Shown here: positions 37,135 through 46,712 of the stretch, piece by piece
How the letters are laid out: each line of letters starts with the position of its first letter
How positions within the stretch are numbered: position 1 is the first letter of the stretch
Source: an uncultured Lachnospiraceae bacterium
Lineage (GTDB): Bacteria > Bacillota > Clostridia > Lachnospirales > Lachnospiraceae
Reading direction: 5' to 3'
Length of the DNA stretch: 64,000 bases
NCBI GenBank assembly: GCA_945919795.1
Contig: CAMEJJ010000002.1
Location: forward strand, 124,001 to 188,000
Translations under genes and position numbers: made by a program
The notes under the pieces: generated by a model
Database searches by the model: none
What the model saw: only the letters and a program-made list of their open reading frames with translations
What the model was told of the DNA's origin: nothing

Positions 37135-38659
37135 AATCCAGACCTTTAATCTGAAAATACGTATCAAAAATGCGTTTTGCCATTGGAACAGCATATTCAC
37201 CGCCCGAACCGGCACCTTCCACAATAATTGTAACACAGACACGTGGATTTTCAACCGGTGCAAATCCCGTAAACCATGCATGACTGTCGGTTTTTACTGC
37301 ATTATATTCTGCAGATCCGGTTTTGCCTGCAACAGTATACGACAAACCCTTTAACTTCGTTGCTGTTCCCTTTTCCACAACTCCGGTCATCAGCTCTTTT
37401 AAAAAATCAGCCTCATCTTCCGTCATAATCGTTTTATAATCTTCCGGAGAATAGGTTTTTACATTTGTACCATTGTAGCTTTCAATCCGATCAATCAGAT
37501 AAGGCGTTTTAACTGTGCCCTTATTGGCTATGGCACATGTAATCATATTGAGTTGCAATGGTGTAATTTGTGTTTTTCCCTGTCCGATGGATGTCTGCAT
37601 AACATCATAAGAGCCGGCATTTGTGCCAAGTACATACTTGCTTTGTCCGGTTGTAAATTTTAAATCCAGATCTTCATTAAACATCAGATCTTCACATGTT
37701 TTTTCCAATTCCCCCAAATCCAGGGACAAACCAATATTGGCATACGAAGAATTGCATGACTTTGCAAAGCTGGTTGCAAAATCAATGCTACCGTGATTAG
37801 AACCATGATAACAATTAATCCGGTCTCCGTTATAAGTAAAGGAACCATTACAATTAAAATGATAATTGGAAACATTTCCACCATTTTGTCTGTAATAAGC
37901 CAGCGAAGTAATGATTTTAAACGTCGAGCCGGGCGGATACAATCCCTGCGTTGCCCGATTCAACAACACACTGCTGGAATCGTCATTCACAAGACCATCC
38001 CACATTTCCACAATGTTGTTAGGATCAAAATCCGGCTTTGAAACCATTGCTAAAATCTTACCGGTAGACGGTTCCGAAACAATGATGGCACCATCATAAA
38101 CACCAAGTGCCTCGTAAGCAACTTTTTGCAATTCCACATTTAAAGTCGTAACAACATTATCACCGATTGTTTTCTCGGCTGAAATTTCTTTTTGTATTTT
38201 TTCGCCCAAAGATGCATTGGACGTCAGCATATTCATATTTCCAAGATATTCGATACCGGTTTTTCCTTTCGTCGAAAATCCCACAACATGGGCAAAAAGA
38301 TTAGAATATGGATACACTCTTTTCTCTGTGCCATCTTTTGCACGCACCGTTTGAGCCAATACTGTTTTATCATCAGCCAAAATGGAACCACGTACATTTT
38401 TCTGTGCAAGGATTTCCTGTCTCGGATTATAAGAATTATTGATTACGGTTTCACTGTCGGAATATACAAAACGAATCTCATTTCCAATAACAGCAAGCAT
38501 CAGAAAGATAAAGATATAGGTAACTACCCAGAGTTCCCGATTCCGGTATTTTTCTTTTTTATTTACCTGCTTTTTTCTTTTTTTCTTTTTGGGAAGTGGT
38601 TCTTCATCATAAAATTCATCATCTTCAAATTCTCTAATCGTCCTCTTCGATCCTGACAT
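37133..38659 (-). CDS. Penicillin-binding protein 2-type transpeptidase (PbpA-like)
   Basis: 508 residues. A basic cytoplasmic N-terminus (KKKKRKKQVNKKEKYR) precedes one membrane anchor (residues 43-62). The transpeptidase domain has STFK (245-248), SCN (301-303) and KTGSAEY (446-448). There is no glycosyltransferase domain and no PASTA repeat. It overlaps the FtsW/RodA gene by 26 bases; the pair resembles pbpA-rodA of Actinobacteria and many Clostridia and probably forms a SEDS-bPBP wall synthase. Confidence 0.93.
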   Translation of the reverse strand: MSGSKRTIREFEDDEFYDEEPLPKKKKRKKQVNKKEKYRNRELWVVTYIFIFLMLAVIGNEIRFVYSDSETVINNSYNPRQEILAQKNVRGSILADDKTVLAQTVRAKDGTEKRVYPYSNLFAHVVGFSTKGKTGIEYLGNMNMLTSNASLGEKIQKEISAEKTIGDNVVTTLNVELQKVAYEALGVYDGAIIVSEPSTGKILAMVSKPDFDPNNIVEMWDGLVNDDSSSVLLNRATQGLYPPGSTFKIITSLAYYRQNGGNVSNYHFNCNGSFTYNGDRINCYHGSNHGSIDFATSFAKSCNSSYANIGLSLDLGELEKTCEDLMFNEDLDLKFTTGQSKYVLGTNAGSYDVMQTSIGQGKTQITPLQLNMITCAIANKGTVKTPYLIDRIESYNGTNVKTYSPEDYKTIMTEDEADFLKELMTGVVEKGTATKLKGLSYTVAGKTGSAEYNAVKTDSHAWFTGFAPVENPRVCVTIIVEGAGSGGEYAVPMAKRIFDTYFQIKGLD

Positions 38660-39968
38660 GACGTCCTCCTTCCTCTGCGCGTATACAATACAAGCCCTGA
38701 ATAATGCAAAACATGATAATCGTCGTCAGCACACTACTTCCGCCATAGCTGACAAGAGGCAGCGTAACACCGGTAAGAGGAATAAACTTCGTTCCTCCAC
38801 CAATCGTTAAAAAGATTTGAAAAATATATGTAACAGCCAATCCCACCGCTACGTTCCGGTAAAATTCATTTTTCAGACGCATGGCAATATTGATAAAGCC
38901 AATAAAACAGCTTAAGCAGACTAAAACCAAACAGATACTGAAAATAACACCCATCTCTTCCGCTATGGCAGAAAAAATGAAATCCGCTTCCACATACGGA
39001 ATTGCCGTCGGATCTCCCTGATACAGCCCCATGCCAAACCAGCCACCGGTTCCGATGGCAAACAAAGATTGGGTAATTTGATAGCCCTTTCCGTCAATAT
39101 AAGACCATGGATCTCTCCATGCCTGTACACGAACCTGAACATGTGTAAACAATTTATATGCAACAATTCCGGCACCGCAACCGCATAAAGAACCAATAAT
39201 CAGATAAAAATAATTGTGTGTCGCCACAAAAACCATAGCAACATAAACGACAAAGAAAATGAGCGCACTTCCTAAATCTTTGGATGCCACCAATATCATG
39301 ACATGTACCGCCGCTACACAGGAAGTTATCACAATCTGCAGAAAACTTTTGGATTTTGCAAGCATGGCGGCAACAAAAAATACAAAAATAATTTTTACAA
39401 ATTCTGACGGCTGAAACGTATATCCGGCAATCGTATAAGAAATTTTGGATCCATGAGTCAATGAGCCAAGGCAAAGCACAATTCCCAATGCCGCTATACC
39501 AATCAAAGCATACAACCATGAGAAACGATCCAGAAAACGGAACTTTTTCATGAGATATGGTATAACAATGCAAAGAACCAGAGAAATTGCAACAATCCGG
39601 AATTGTTTTAACGCTTTATCATAATCTAAACGGGTAAGAACCACAAAACCGATTGACAACAACATACACATATTGTTTAGCAGAAGCTTACTGACATCCT
39701 TATATAAGACACGATATATGGCAATCGTCGCAAATAGAAGAATCTGCTGAAAACCATAAAAAATAATATAGGATAAATCACTTGTTTCTAAACATATTGC
39801 TGCAAAGGAGACAAAGTGAACCAGAAACATACAAATCACCTGTCTGGTATAGATGCCTTCTTTCCGTTCCTCATCTTTTCCATTAAAAGCGACGAATGCT
39901 TCAAATGTATAAATTGCCATAAATACGGCAATGACATATTTTGACATGTCCGAAATAACCAATGCCAT
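38634..39968 (-). CDS. SEDS-family peptidoglycan polymerase (FtsW/RodA)
   Basis: 444 residues, about 10-12 membrane helices. SEDS signatures: YQITQSLFAIGTGGWFGMGL and the C-terminal FIPLTGVTLPLVSYGGSSVL. It polymerises lipid II glycan strands with the downstream PBP as cross-linker. The N-terminal extension of about 60 residues beyond standard RodA is typical for the Lachnospiraceae copy. Gene overlap indicates coupled translation. Confidence 0.94.
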   Translation of the reverse strand: MALVISDMSKYVIAVFMAIYTFEAFVAFNGKDEERKEGIYTRQVICMFLVHFVSFAAICLETSDLSYIIFYGFQQILLFATIAIYRVLYKDVSKLLLNNMCMLLSIGFVVLTRLDYDKALKQFRIVAISLVLCIVIPYLMKKFRFLDRFSWLYALIGIAALGIVLCLGSLTHGSKISYTIAGYTFQPSEFVKIIFVFFVAAMLAKSKSFLQIVITSCVAAVHVMILVASKDLGSALIFFVVYVAMVFVATHNYFYLIIGSLCGCGAGIVAYKLFTHVQVRVQAWRDPWSYIDGKGYQITQSLFAIGTGGWFGMGLYQGDPTAIPYVEADFIFSAIAEEMGVIFSICLVLVCLSCFIGFINIAMRLKNEFYRNVAVGLAVTYIFQIFLTIGGGTKFIPLTGVTLPLVSYGGSSVLTTIIMFCIIQGLYCIRAEEGGRHVRIEEDD

Positions 39969-39970
39969 GA

Positions 39971-42193
39971 TTACTCGATTCCTTTCTTAAAATGCCCCTT
40001 TGTATACTCATACAAAGCATCTTTGCGTTTCTTCATAAATAAATCCAAAACCTGAACCATCTGAATTTCATCTTCCATCGTAAATGAAATTCTCAAATAA
40101 TCCGCCTCTATCTTATCTGTTTCACCATGTAACGAAAGCGGAATACTGTTATAAATCGTATTTTCACATACTTCACACTGATTAAAAACCGAAATTTCCT
40201 TTTGTGTCCTGTCCTTGATGGTAATCGCTTCGTTTTTATGGTTACATTTGCCAAATGTTTTTTTGATGCAGTTAGCAGTCCTCATAAAAGGAAGATATCC
40301 ATAAACCAGATATTCTGAGCCAAAAGCTGAAGTGAATTTATACAGAACATTCTTTTTCATATCCAGCCATTCGTAATGTGTTAATTCATATGGTACAACC
40401 ATCCCGGATATTCCATTTTGAGAAAGAAATTCCATTGCTTTTTCATTGAACACATACAAGCCATAATCAGCTATAATAACTTTCTCATCTTGTAACCTGC
40501 ATTCCCGTAAAAAAGAAAGCGTATCAAGACTGTTGCAAAAAAATCCATCAAATAAATCCGATGCCATCAGACCCCGATACGGCAAAAACCAGTCGGCAGC
40601 TTTTTGTCTGAAGACCGGCGGAAAGACCAGATAACAATCAATTCCCTGATTTTTTGCCTCTTTCAATTTATTTATTATATCATCAGAAAATTCCTGCAAC
40701 AAAAAAGCATTGATTTCGATTGCACCAATCTGCGGATATTGTGTTAAAAGCTGCAACAGAAAAATCAATTGTTCCATGCTCTGACAACAAATCCTGTACC
40801 GGGATGAAATCTTTTTTTGATGAATAGTCTCACCTTTTTTATCCGTTATTGCAGTCACACGGGATAAACTTTTATCCTGAACACTTTGAGACTGCATACG
40901 TGGATTCGCAAGGTCCACCAATTGTTTCTGAAACAGTGTGAGAACATTTCTCCTGATTTCTCCCAAAGTTTTCAAAGAAACAAAAACGTTATCATCCATT
41001 ATAACAGAAATTGTTTCAAAATAAAACGGAGTATTTCCGGTCTTGTTTAATTGTTTTAAGACATCCTCTTTTAATACCGGGCGTTTTTGGGCAATCGAAA
41101 CGGTTTCTTCCATGTATAGAGAGGTTGTATTTCCTTTTTCATCCCATATTGTTATAAAAAGTTTTTCTCCGATTTTTAACTTAATCTCAGCAAATAATTT
41201 TATTTTTCTATCACAATCCAGATACTTTTCTTTGATGGAAAGGAATTCTTTCTCATCTGCCGAATGATAACCGGGCTTGTGCATAGTTATCATTTCTCTG
41301 CCATTGTGTCTATGATAATATCCTTCTTGTAAATCAACACGAAGATAGAGTTTTTTCAACAGCTCCATATCCTTTTCAGATACCCGGACGGTACGATTTG
41401 AAGCATGATTGTCCTCGTATAAATCAATATATTTCCGATAAATGGATGTTACTCCCGCAACATAGTACGGATTTTTCATCCGTCCTTCAATTTTAAATGA
41501 ATCAATTCCGGAATCAATCAATTGCGGAAGTATTGAAACCGTACACATATCTTTCAGACTCAGAGGGTAAACATCTTTTTTTCCATTTACCTCAAAAGGA
41601 AGTCTGCAAGGCCCTGCACAACGACCTCTGTTTCCACTTCTGCCGCCAAGAAAACTGCTGTATAAACAGTGACCGGAATAACAATAACACATCGCACCGT
41701 GAATAAAACTTTCAATATCAATACCGACACGTTGTTTCATGTCACAAATTTCTTCTAATGATAATTCCCTGGCAGGTACAACCCGGCATACTCCAAAATC
41801 CTTTAACAGCTTTGCTCCGTAAGAACCGGCAATTCCCATTTGGGTGCTGGCATGCAATTCCAGACCGGGAAAGCTTTCTTTGAGCTGTAACAGGACACCA
41901 AGATCCTGCACAATAACCCCATCCAAACCTTGTTCATAAAAGGGTTCAATAAAAGAAACCAGACGGTCAAACTCCCGTTCTTTTACCAACGTATTAACCG
42001 TCAGATATACCTTAACTCCAAATAAATGCGCATAAGAAACAGCCTCACACAATTCTTCTTTCGAAAAATTGGAGGCATATGCTCTTGCACCATATTCTTC
42101 TCCACCTAAATATATCGCATCAGCACCTGCATTGATTGCCGCCATAAAACATGACATGTCCCCTGCCGGTGCCAATAATTCCGGTTTTTTCAA
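39971..42193 (-). CDS. Peptidase U32 family protein (RlhA-like)
   Basis: 740 residues; TTG start at 42193 with AGGAG 7 bases upstream. The U32 domain begins KKPELLAPAGDMSCFMAAIN. Cys ligands, for a possible Fe-S cluster, are seen in GAMCYCYSGHCLYSSFLGGR and NRGRCAGPC. The C-terminal third is a DUF3656-like extension, also with Cys residues (CNHKNEAI, CEVCEN). E. coli RlhA of this family hydroxylates 23S rRNA C2501; a protease role is not shown by the sequence. Confidence 0.92.
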   Translation of the reverse strand: MKKPELLAPAGDMSCFMAAINAGADAIYLGGEEYGARAYASNFSKEELCEAVSYAHLFGVKVYLTVNTLVKEREFDRLVSFIEPFYEQGLDGVIVQDLGVLLQLKESFPGLELHASTQMGIAGSYGAKLLKDFGVCRVVPARELSLEEICDMKQRVGIDIESFIHGAMCYCYSGHCLYSSFLGGRSGNRGRCAGPCRLPFEVNGKKDVYPLSLKDMCTVSILPQLIDSGIDSFKIEGRMKNPYYVAGVTSIYRKYIDLYEDNHASNRTVRVSEKDMELLKKLYLRVDLQEGYYHRHNGREMITMHKPGYHSADEKEFLSIKEKYLDCDRKIKLFAEIKLKIGEKLFITIWDEKGNTTSLYMEETVSIAQKRPVLKEDVLKQLNKTGNTPFYFETISVIMDDNVFVSLKTLGEIRRNVLTLFQKQLVDLANPRMQSQSVQDKSLSRVTAITDKKGETIHQKKISSRYRICCQSMEQLIFLLQLLTQYPQIGAIEINAFLLQEFSDDIINKLKEAKNQGIDCYLVFPPVFRQKAADWFLPYRGLMASDLFDGFFCNSLDTLSFLRECRLQDEKVIIADYGLYVFNEKAMEFLSQNGISGMVVPYELTHYEWLDMKKNVLYKFTSAFGSEYLVYGYLPFMRTANCIKKTFGKCNHKNEAITIKDRTQKEISVFNQCEVCENTIYNSIPLSLHGETDKIEADYLRISFTMEDEIQMVQVLDLFMKKRKDALYEYTKGHFKKGIE

Positions 42194-42219
42194 TTATTTA
42201 CTCCTGCTTTTCATTCATA

Positions 42220-42250
42220 GAAAAAGGTTGTCGTACCAACACAACAACCC
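42220..42250 (-). terminator. Terminator after zapA
   Basis: On the minus strand GGTTGT and ACAACC pair, followed by TTTTTCTATG. Lies between zapA and the U32 gene. Confidence 0.78.
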
Positions 42251-42268
42251 ATAAAAATCCACCATTAA

Positions 42269-42676
42269 TTAAGCATTAGCGCCTTTTATCTGTGCCTCTA
42301 AGCGAACAATCTTTTTGGTATTGTCGTTCACCTCAGACTGCAGGGACTTAACGCTCTTTTCTGCATTATCCAATTTGATCTGTGAAGAAATCAGCTCATG
42401 CTTTAAGTCATATAACTCCTTTTCCTTACGCTCTAATTCTTCTTCCAAATCAACAATTTTCTGTTTAGCTTTAAAAAGATCATCTGCAATATTTAATTCC
42501 AGCAAAATACTGCGAAATTCAGAGGATTGTTTCCGAAAACTTTCAATTTTATTATATTCTGACAATTTATTATTAATGTAAAAAGCGACACGCTGTAAAT
42601 ACTCCGCACTTTCATTGCCGCTTAATGTATAAGATTTTCCGCCGATAACTACTTCTGTTTCTGTCTTTATTGACAT
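42269..42676 (-). CDS. zapA: Cell division protein ZapA
   Basis: Start at 42676 (MSIKTETEVVIGGKSYTLSG) with GGGAG 8 bases upstream. 135 residues. ZapA N-terminal domain (residues 1-50) followed by a long coiled coil (DLFKAKQKIVDLEEELERKE). It bundles FtsZ filaments at the septum. The C-terminal coiled coil is longer than in Bacillus ZapA (85 aa), as usual in Clostridia. Own promoter and terminator, so a single-gene unit. Confidence 0.9.
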   Translation of the reverse strand: MSIKTETEVVIGGKSYTLSGNESAEYLQRVAFYINNKLSEYNKIESFRKQSSEFRSILLELNIADDLFKAKQKIVDLEEELERKEKELYDLKHELISSQIKLDNAEKSVKSLQSEVNDNTKKIVRLEAQIKGANA

Positions 42677-42756
42677 ATCATTTTCTCCCTGATACAACAC
42701 AAAATATCCATTAACACAATATATGCCCACAAAGCCACGGGTCATATACAAGATAT

Positions 42757-42784
42757 ATTATATCAGAATATTATGAGAAAACAA
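42757..42784 (-). promoter_or_regulatory. zapA promoter
   Basis: On the minus strand TTGTTT (42784-42779), 16-bp spacer, consensus TATAAT (42762-42757). The upstream ruvB-zapA gap also holds two direct copies of GAAATATTC. Confidence 0.7.
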
Positions 42785-42877
42785 CCGTTTTTCGATATTT
42801 TTCCTGAAATATTCAGCAGAAATATTCAAAAAATTCAAATTAAGATCAAATAAATCAAATAATTATTCGTATAAAAA

Positions 42878-43885
42878 TTAAATAAGATGTTCCGGCAAAT
42901 CCAGGCCAAAATGCAAATAGGCATTTTTGGTAACCATACGTCCTCTGGGGGTCCGATTAATCAATCCGTTTTTAATCAGATACGGCTCATTAACATCTTC
43001 TATTGTGCCTGCATCCTCTCCGGTAGCAGCAGCTAACGTATCAAGTCCAACCGGTCCACCGCTAAATTTATCAATCATAGTAAGCAGGAGGTTCCTGTCA
43101 ACATGATCTAATCCAAGCTTATCTACATCCAGTAAATCCAATGCTTCTTTTGCAACCAGTTCTGTTATCACACCGTTATAACGAACCTGTGCAAAATCTC
43201 TTACTCTTTTTAAAAGACGATTGGCAATTCGGGGAGTTCCTCTGCTTCTTCTTGCCATTTCCACCGCACCGTTTGGTTCAATCTGAATATCAAAAACAGA
43301 AGCCGAACGCGTAATGATATCAACAAGTTCCTCAATACTGTAAAACTCCAGACGATTGATGACTCCAAAACGATCCCTGAGAGGTGCAGACAGTAATCCT
43401 GCTCTTGTTGTCGCACCAATTAATGTAAATTTGGGAAGATCCAGACGAATGGATTTTGCCGTCGGACCTTTTCCAATCATAATATCAATGCAATAATCCT
43501 CCATTGCAGGATATAAAACTTCTTCAACCTGTTTGTTTAATCGATGAATTTCATCCACAAACAGAACATCTCCATCTGAAAGTCCACTTAAAATCGCCGC
43601 CATATCCCCCGGCTTTTCAATTGCGGGTCCACTGGTCACTTTCAGATGCGCTCCCATTTCATTAGCTATAACACCGGCAAGCGTCGTCTTACCAAGACCG
43701 GGAGGCCCATAAAATAAAATATGATCCAGAGCATCTTCTCTTTGCTTTGCTGCTTCAATAAAGATTTTCAATGTTTCTTTTGCCTTGCTTTGACCAATAT
43801 AGTCATCCATGGACTGCGGACGAAGCGTTGATTCTATTTTCTTGTCTTCTTCCAGAACGGAAGTCTCAATAATTCTCTGTGGCAT
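42878..43885 (-). CDS. ruvB: Holliday junction branch migration ATPase RuvB
   Basis: 335 residues. AAA+ motor: [20 protein letters not shown] (Walker A), [11 protein letters not shown] (Walker B), sensor 1 [18 protein letters not shown], and the C-terminal winged helix ([13 protein letters not shown]). It drives branch migration with RuvA, encoded 11 bases upstream. Confidence 0.98.
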   Translation of the reverse strand: MPQRIIETSVLEEDKKIESTLRPQSMDDYIGQSKAKETLKIFIEAAKQREDALDHILFYGPPGLGKTTLAGVIANEMGAHLKVTSGPAIEKPGDMAAILSGLSDGDVLFVDEIHRLNKQVEEVLYPAMEDYCIDIMIGKGPTAKSIRLDLPKFTLIGATTRAGLLSAPLRDRFGVINRLEFYSIEELVDIITRSASVFDIQIEPNGAVEMARRSRGTPRIANRLLKRVRDFAQVRYNGVITELVAKEALDLLDVDKLGLDHVDRNLLLTMIDKFSGGPVGLDTLAAATGEDAGTIEDVNEPYLIKNGLINRTPRGRMVTKNAYLHFGLDLPEHLI

Positions 43886-43896
43886 AATTCATTCCT

Positions 43897-44499
43897 TTAA
43901 AATAGATATTTTAATGATTGCTTTAAAATTGCATCCGCGGTCATGCCTTCTGTCGTCTCAACTTTAGAAACTGCCTTGACCGCTTCGGAAGAACTATAAC
44001 CAAGTGCAGTTAGGGCTTCAATTGCATCCCGCCTTTGTTCATCAAAACCGGTTAATGTTGCATCATTTCCCTTTAATAAAGTAGTCGGCATATCATGGTT
44101 GTCTGATAGCTTTATTTTATCCTTCAAATCCAAAATCACACGCTCTGCCGTCTTTTTACCAATGCCGTTTGCCTTGGCAATCGCACCGGAATCTTCATTA
44201 TAAATTGCAAAACGAAGATTCGTCGTGCTCATACAAGACAAAATTGCAAGTGCACCTTTCGGGCCAATGCCATTTACCGTCAACAGCATTTTAAATAACG
44301 TAAGCTGTTCTTTATCTTCAAAACCAAATAAAGAAAAGGCATCTTCTTTCACGTTGGTATATGTATAAATCTTTACTTCTTGTCCAATGCTGTACTGATA
44401 TCCTGAAGTAACAAAAACATTAAATCCCATTCCATTTGTTTCAATTACAACAGAATCCTCTGAAATATCCGTTATTTCACCAATAATATAAGCAATCAT
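43897..44499 (-). CDS. ruvA: Holliday junction DNA-binding protein RuvA
   Basis: 200 residues. N-terminal OB fold (MIAYIIGEITDISEDSVVIE), paired helix-hairpin-helix motifs (LTVNGIGPKGALAILS and KANGIGKKTAERVILDLKDK), and a C-terminal domain III contacting RuvB. Its ATG overlaps the stop of the upstream permease by 4 bases. No ruvC is nearby, as usual in Firmicutes that use RecU. Confidence 0.97.
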   Translation of the reverse strand: MIAYIIGEITDISEDSVVIETNGMGFNVFVTSGYQYSIGQEVKIYTYTNVKEDAFSLFGFEDKEQLTLFKMLLTVNGIGPKGALAILSCMSTTNLRFAIYNEDSGAIAKANGIGKKTAERVILDLKDKIKLSDNHDMPTTLLKGNDATLTGFDEQRRDAIEALTALGYSSSEAVKAVSKVETTEGMTADAILKQSLKYLF

Positions 44500-44981
44500 A
44501 ACAATCTCCGTTTCAAAATAAATTCACCAATCCATCCGATTGCATATCCGGTAAGCGCACCACTTAAAAGCAAAACCGGAAAATAATAAAAAACTGTTGT
44601 ATTTTGCACCAAAGCATAAGCAACAAAAAGCTGTGCAATATTATGAAAAATCCCACCAAACATACTGTTTCCGGGAACATCAATCCATTTCACCTTTTTG
44701 AGCAGATACATCATAAGCAGACTTATCCCCGCACCCGCCAAAGAAAAAAGACATCCAAACAGATTCCCAAATAAAATGGAACTAAGCAAAATGCGGCAGA
44801 GTTGAAACAGAATACAATATGTAACACCATAGGAATAAAGCAATAAAACGACCAGTGCATTGGACAAACCGATTTTTATTCCTGGAACCGTAGGAACCAA
44901 TACAATCAACGTTTCTACATAAGAAAAAATCATGCCAAGACAGATAAAAAGTCCCATTTTTGCAATCTTATCAGTAGGCAA
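44496..44981 (-). CDS. Gx transporter family membrane protein
   Basis: Probable TTG start at 44981, 9 bases after AAGGAGG; an ATG at 44957 is the alternative. About 161 residues, five to six hydrophobic helices, with VPTVPGIKIGLSNALVVLLL and the Gly-rich LAGAGISLLMMYLLKK and FGGIFHNIAQLFVAY segments. These match the Gx transporter/HepT-S1-like family, often annotated as heptaprenyl diphosphate synthase component I. It resembles an ECF-type substrate-binding unit; the substrate is unknown. It pairs with the NusG-II protein. Confidence 0.82.
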   Translation of the reverse strand: MPTDKIAKMGLFICLGMIFSYVETLIVLVPTVPGIKIGLSNALVVLLLYSYGVTYCILFQLCRILLSSILFGNLFGCLFSLAGAGISLLMMYLLKKVKWIDVPGNSMFGGIFHNIAQLFVAYALVQNTTVFYYFPVLLLSGALTGYAIGWIGEFILKRRLL

Positions 44982-45342
44982 TGGTATCAACCTCCTTATC
45001 CTGATCGGATACTACTTTTATAATCAGTCCATGCGGCAGGCAGGTGATAATCTGACCATTTTTATAAATCTGACCGGTCTGCACACAGATTTGATTCCCG
45101 CAATCAGCTTCCGTAACAGATACACTTCCATCCTGAACCGTAATAATATTATAGCCACCGGGGGTATCAATCCGTTTCACGCTATCCTCAAAAAGAGGAA
45201 GTCTGGCAACGATCTGTCCCTGTACAGAAACTTCACAAAAAGCTCCGGTATCACTCTTGTAAAAAAGCAGGAAGCCAACGGAAAGCATACATATGAAGAT
45301 GAAGATCAAAAAACTGATAAGATGTCTGTTTTCTTTTTTCAT
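44971..45342 (-). CDS. NusG domain II-containing membrane-anchored protein
   Basis: 123 residues. One N-terminal membrane helix (residues 9-28), then a NusG_II fold with Cys residues in VTEADCGNQICVQTG, a pattern typical of this family. Commonly found with Gx transporter genes and with FAD:protein FMN transferase in Clostridia. Function is unknown; a role in redox or flavin-linked membrane complexes is suggested by family context only. It overlaps the next gene by about 11 bases. Confidence 0.85.
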   Translation of the reverse strand: MKKENRHLISFLIFIFICMLSVGFLLFYKSDTGAFCEVSVQGQIVARLPLFEDSVKRIDTPGGYNIITVQDGSVSVTEADCGNQICVQTGQIYKNGQIITCLPHGLIIKVVSDQDKEVDTIAY

Positions 45343-45397
45343 AATTGCATTATATCACATCACCAGAAAAATGTGAACACATGTTTGTGTTTTTGTG

Positions 45398-45889
45398 CTA
45401 TTTTTCCAGTACACCTGTCCAGTCAAGAATACCACCGATTTCAATAATATTGGTATATCCCATTTGAACAAGCTTATCTGCCGCTTCTTTACTTCTTCTT
45501 CCACTTCGACAGTAGACATATATGGTCTGTTCTAAATCCGGCAGCACTTCAGGTTTGTCTTGTAAAATATCCTCATTTGCATAATTGATTGCTCCCGGTA
45601 TATGCCCCTCGGCAAACTCATCAGCTCTTCTAACATCCAGAATAATATAGTCACCACTATTTTGAAAAATATCCTTTGCCTCATCCATCGTAATCGATGT
45701 ATATGTCATTTTTTTCTCTCCTCCCGGAAAATTACCGGCAATAAAAACTGCTGTCGGACCGTCTGAACCACTCATTGATATGGAAATACCATTGGAAGTA
45801 ACTATCATATGATTTTTCAAAAATATAATTGCACCAACCAATATGAAAGCAATTATTCATGCCAATATTATTTTTGTTCGTTTTTTCAT
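45398..45889 (-). pseudogene. Rhodanese-like exported protein interrupted by in-frame TGA
   Basis: The rhodanese domain is intact: ILDVRRADEFAEGHIPGAIN and the active-site loop YCRSGRRSKEAADKLV with the catalytic Cys. Upstream in the same frame lies a proper start (ATG at 45889, GAGGA 7 bases before) and a signal anchor reading KKRTKIILA-stop-IIAFILVGAIIFLKN. The stop is TGA at 45857-45859, codon 11. Without it the protein would be 163 residues and membrane-anchored. Downstream restart would need a TTG at 45841 without a ribosome site. It is a nonsense mutation, a sequence error, or a recoded codon. Confidence 0.75.
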
Positions 45890-45931
45890 GTTCTATTCCT
45901 CTTCAAAATATTAACTATATATATGTTACTA

Positions 45932-45954
45932 GGGTCAAAATACCTTTTGCCCCC
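45932..45954. repeat. Hairpin GGGTCAAAA / TTTTGCCCC
   Basis: GGGTCAAAA and TTTTGCCCC pair around TACC with one mismatch, 43 bases upstream of the rhodanese start. The word ACCTTTTGCCCC (45942-45953) differs by one base from ACCTTTTGACCC at 48177-48188, next to a second large palindrome. Confidence 0.5.
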
Positions 45955-46035
45955 CCAACATCATATTATACTACTGCCAATATATATTTCCCGTCAACAA
46001 TTGCAAGCATAAAGCCGGTGAAGCTTATTTATCAA

Positions 46036-46089
46036 TATAAAACGCCCGGTTTCAACTGCCTGAAGACGAAGTCTGAGTTTTGAAACCGG
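46036..46089 (-). terminator. Terminator after leuD
   Basis: CCGGTTTCAA and TTGAAACCGG form a perfect 10-bp outer stem with an inner AGACgaaGTCT hairpin; on the minus strand CGTTTTATATT follows. Confidence 0.75.
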
Positions 46090-46120
46090 ACATTTAATAA
46101 TACTTTGCGAGCATGCCGCT

Positions 46121-46609
46121 CTATTTGGCATTAATATAATTAACAAGACCTTCTGCATCAATGATTTTCTGCATAAATGGCGGAAATGCCTGACCCTGAT
46201 ATTCCGTCCCCTTTGTCAGATCATAAATCTTACCGGAATCAAAATCAACTTCCACTTCATCTCCTGCTTCAATCTCATTGGCAGCATCTGCACATTCGAT
46301 AATCGGCAATCCAATGTTGATGGCGTTACGGTAAAAAATTCGTGCAAATGTATCTGCAATCACACAACTGATACCGGACGCTTTAATGGCAATCGGTGCA
46401 TGTTCACGGGAAGAACCGCATCCAAAGTTTTTGGTCGCAACCATGATATCACCTTTTTTTACTTTTTTTACAAAATCTTTATCAATATCTTCCATGCAGT
46501 GTGTTGCAAGCTCTGCCGGATCGGAAGAATTCAAATATCTTGCCGGAATAATTACATCCGTATCTACATTATCACCATATTTAAATACAATACCTTTTGC
46601 GTTTTCCAT
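46121..46609 (-). CDS. leuD: 3-isopropylmalate dehydratase small subunit
   Basis: 162 residues, the short archaeal/clostridial type. Swivel-domain motifs: [18 protein letters not shown] and [17 protein letters not shown]. With LeuC it isomerises 2- to 3-isopropylmalate in leucine synthesis. It is separated from leuC by about 100 bases containing a hairpin (46652-46675), which may protect or uncouple the messages. Confidence 0.97.
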   Translation of the reverse strand: MENAKGIVFKYGDNVDTDVIIPARYLNSSDPAELATHCMEDIDKDFVKKVKKGDIMVATKNFGCGSSREHAPIAIKASGISCVIADTFARIFYRNAINIGLPIIECADAANEIEAGDEVEVDFDSGKIYDLTKGTEYQGQAFPPFMQKIIDAEGLVNYINAK

Positions 46610-46712
46610 GACAATCTCCTTATCTAATATAGAATCAAGCTATATTTGCACGGCCGGAAATATCTTTTCCCGACCTATTTGTATAAATAGCTACTGTTTA
46701 TCACTCTCAATT

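Noticed and set aside
42800-42840. Direct repeat GAAATATTC twice upstream of zapA as an operator
   Set aside because: Only two short AT-rich copies in AT-rich DNA; no known regulator site fits and the promoter is already explained.
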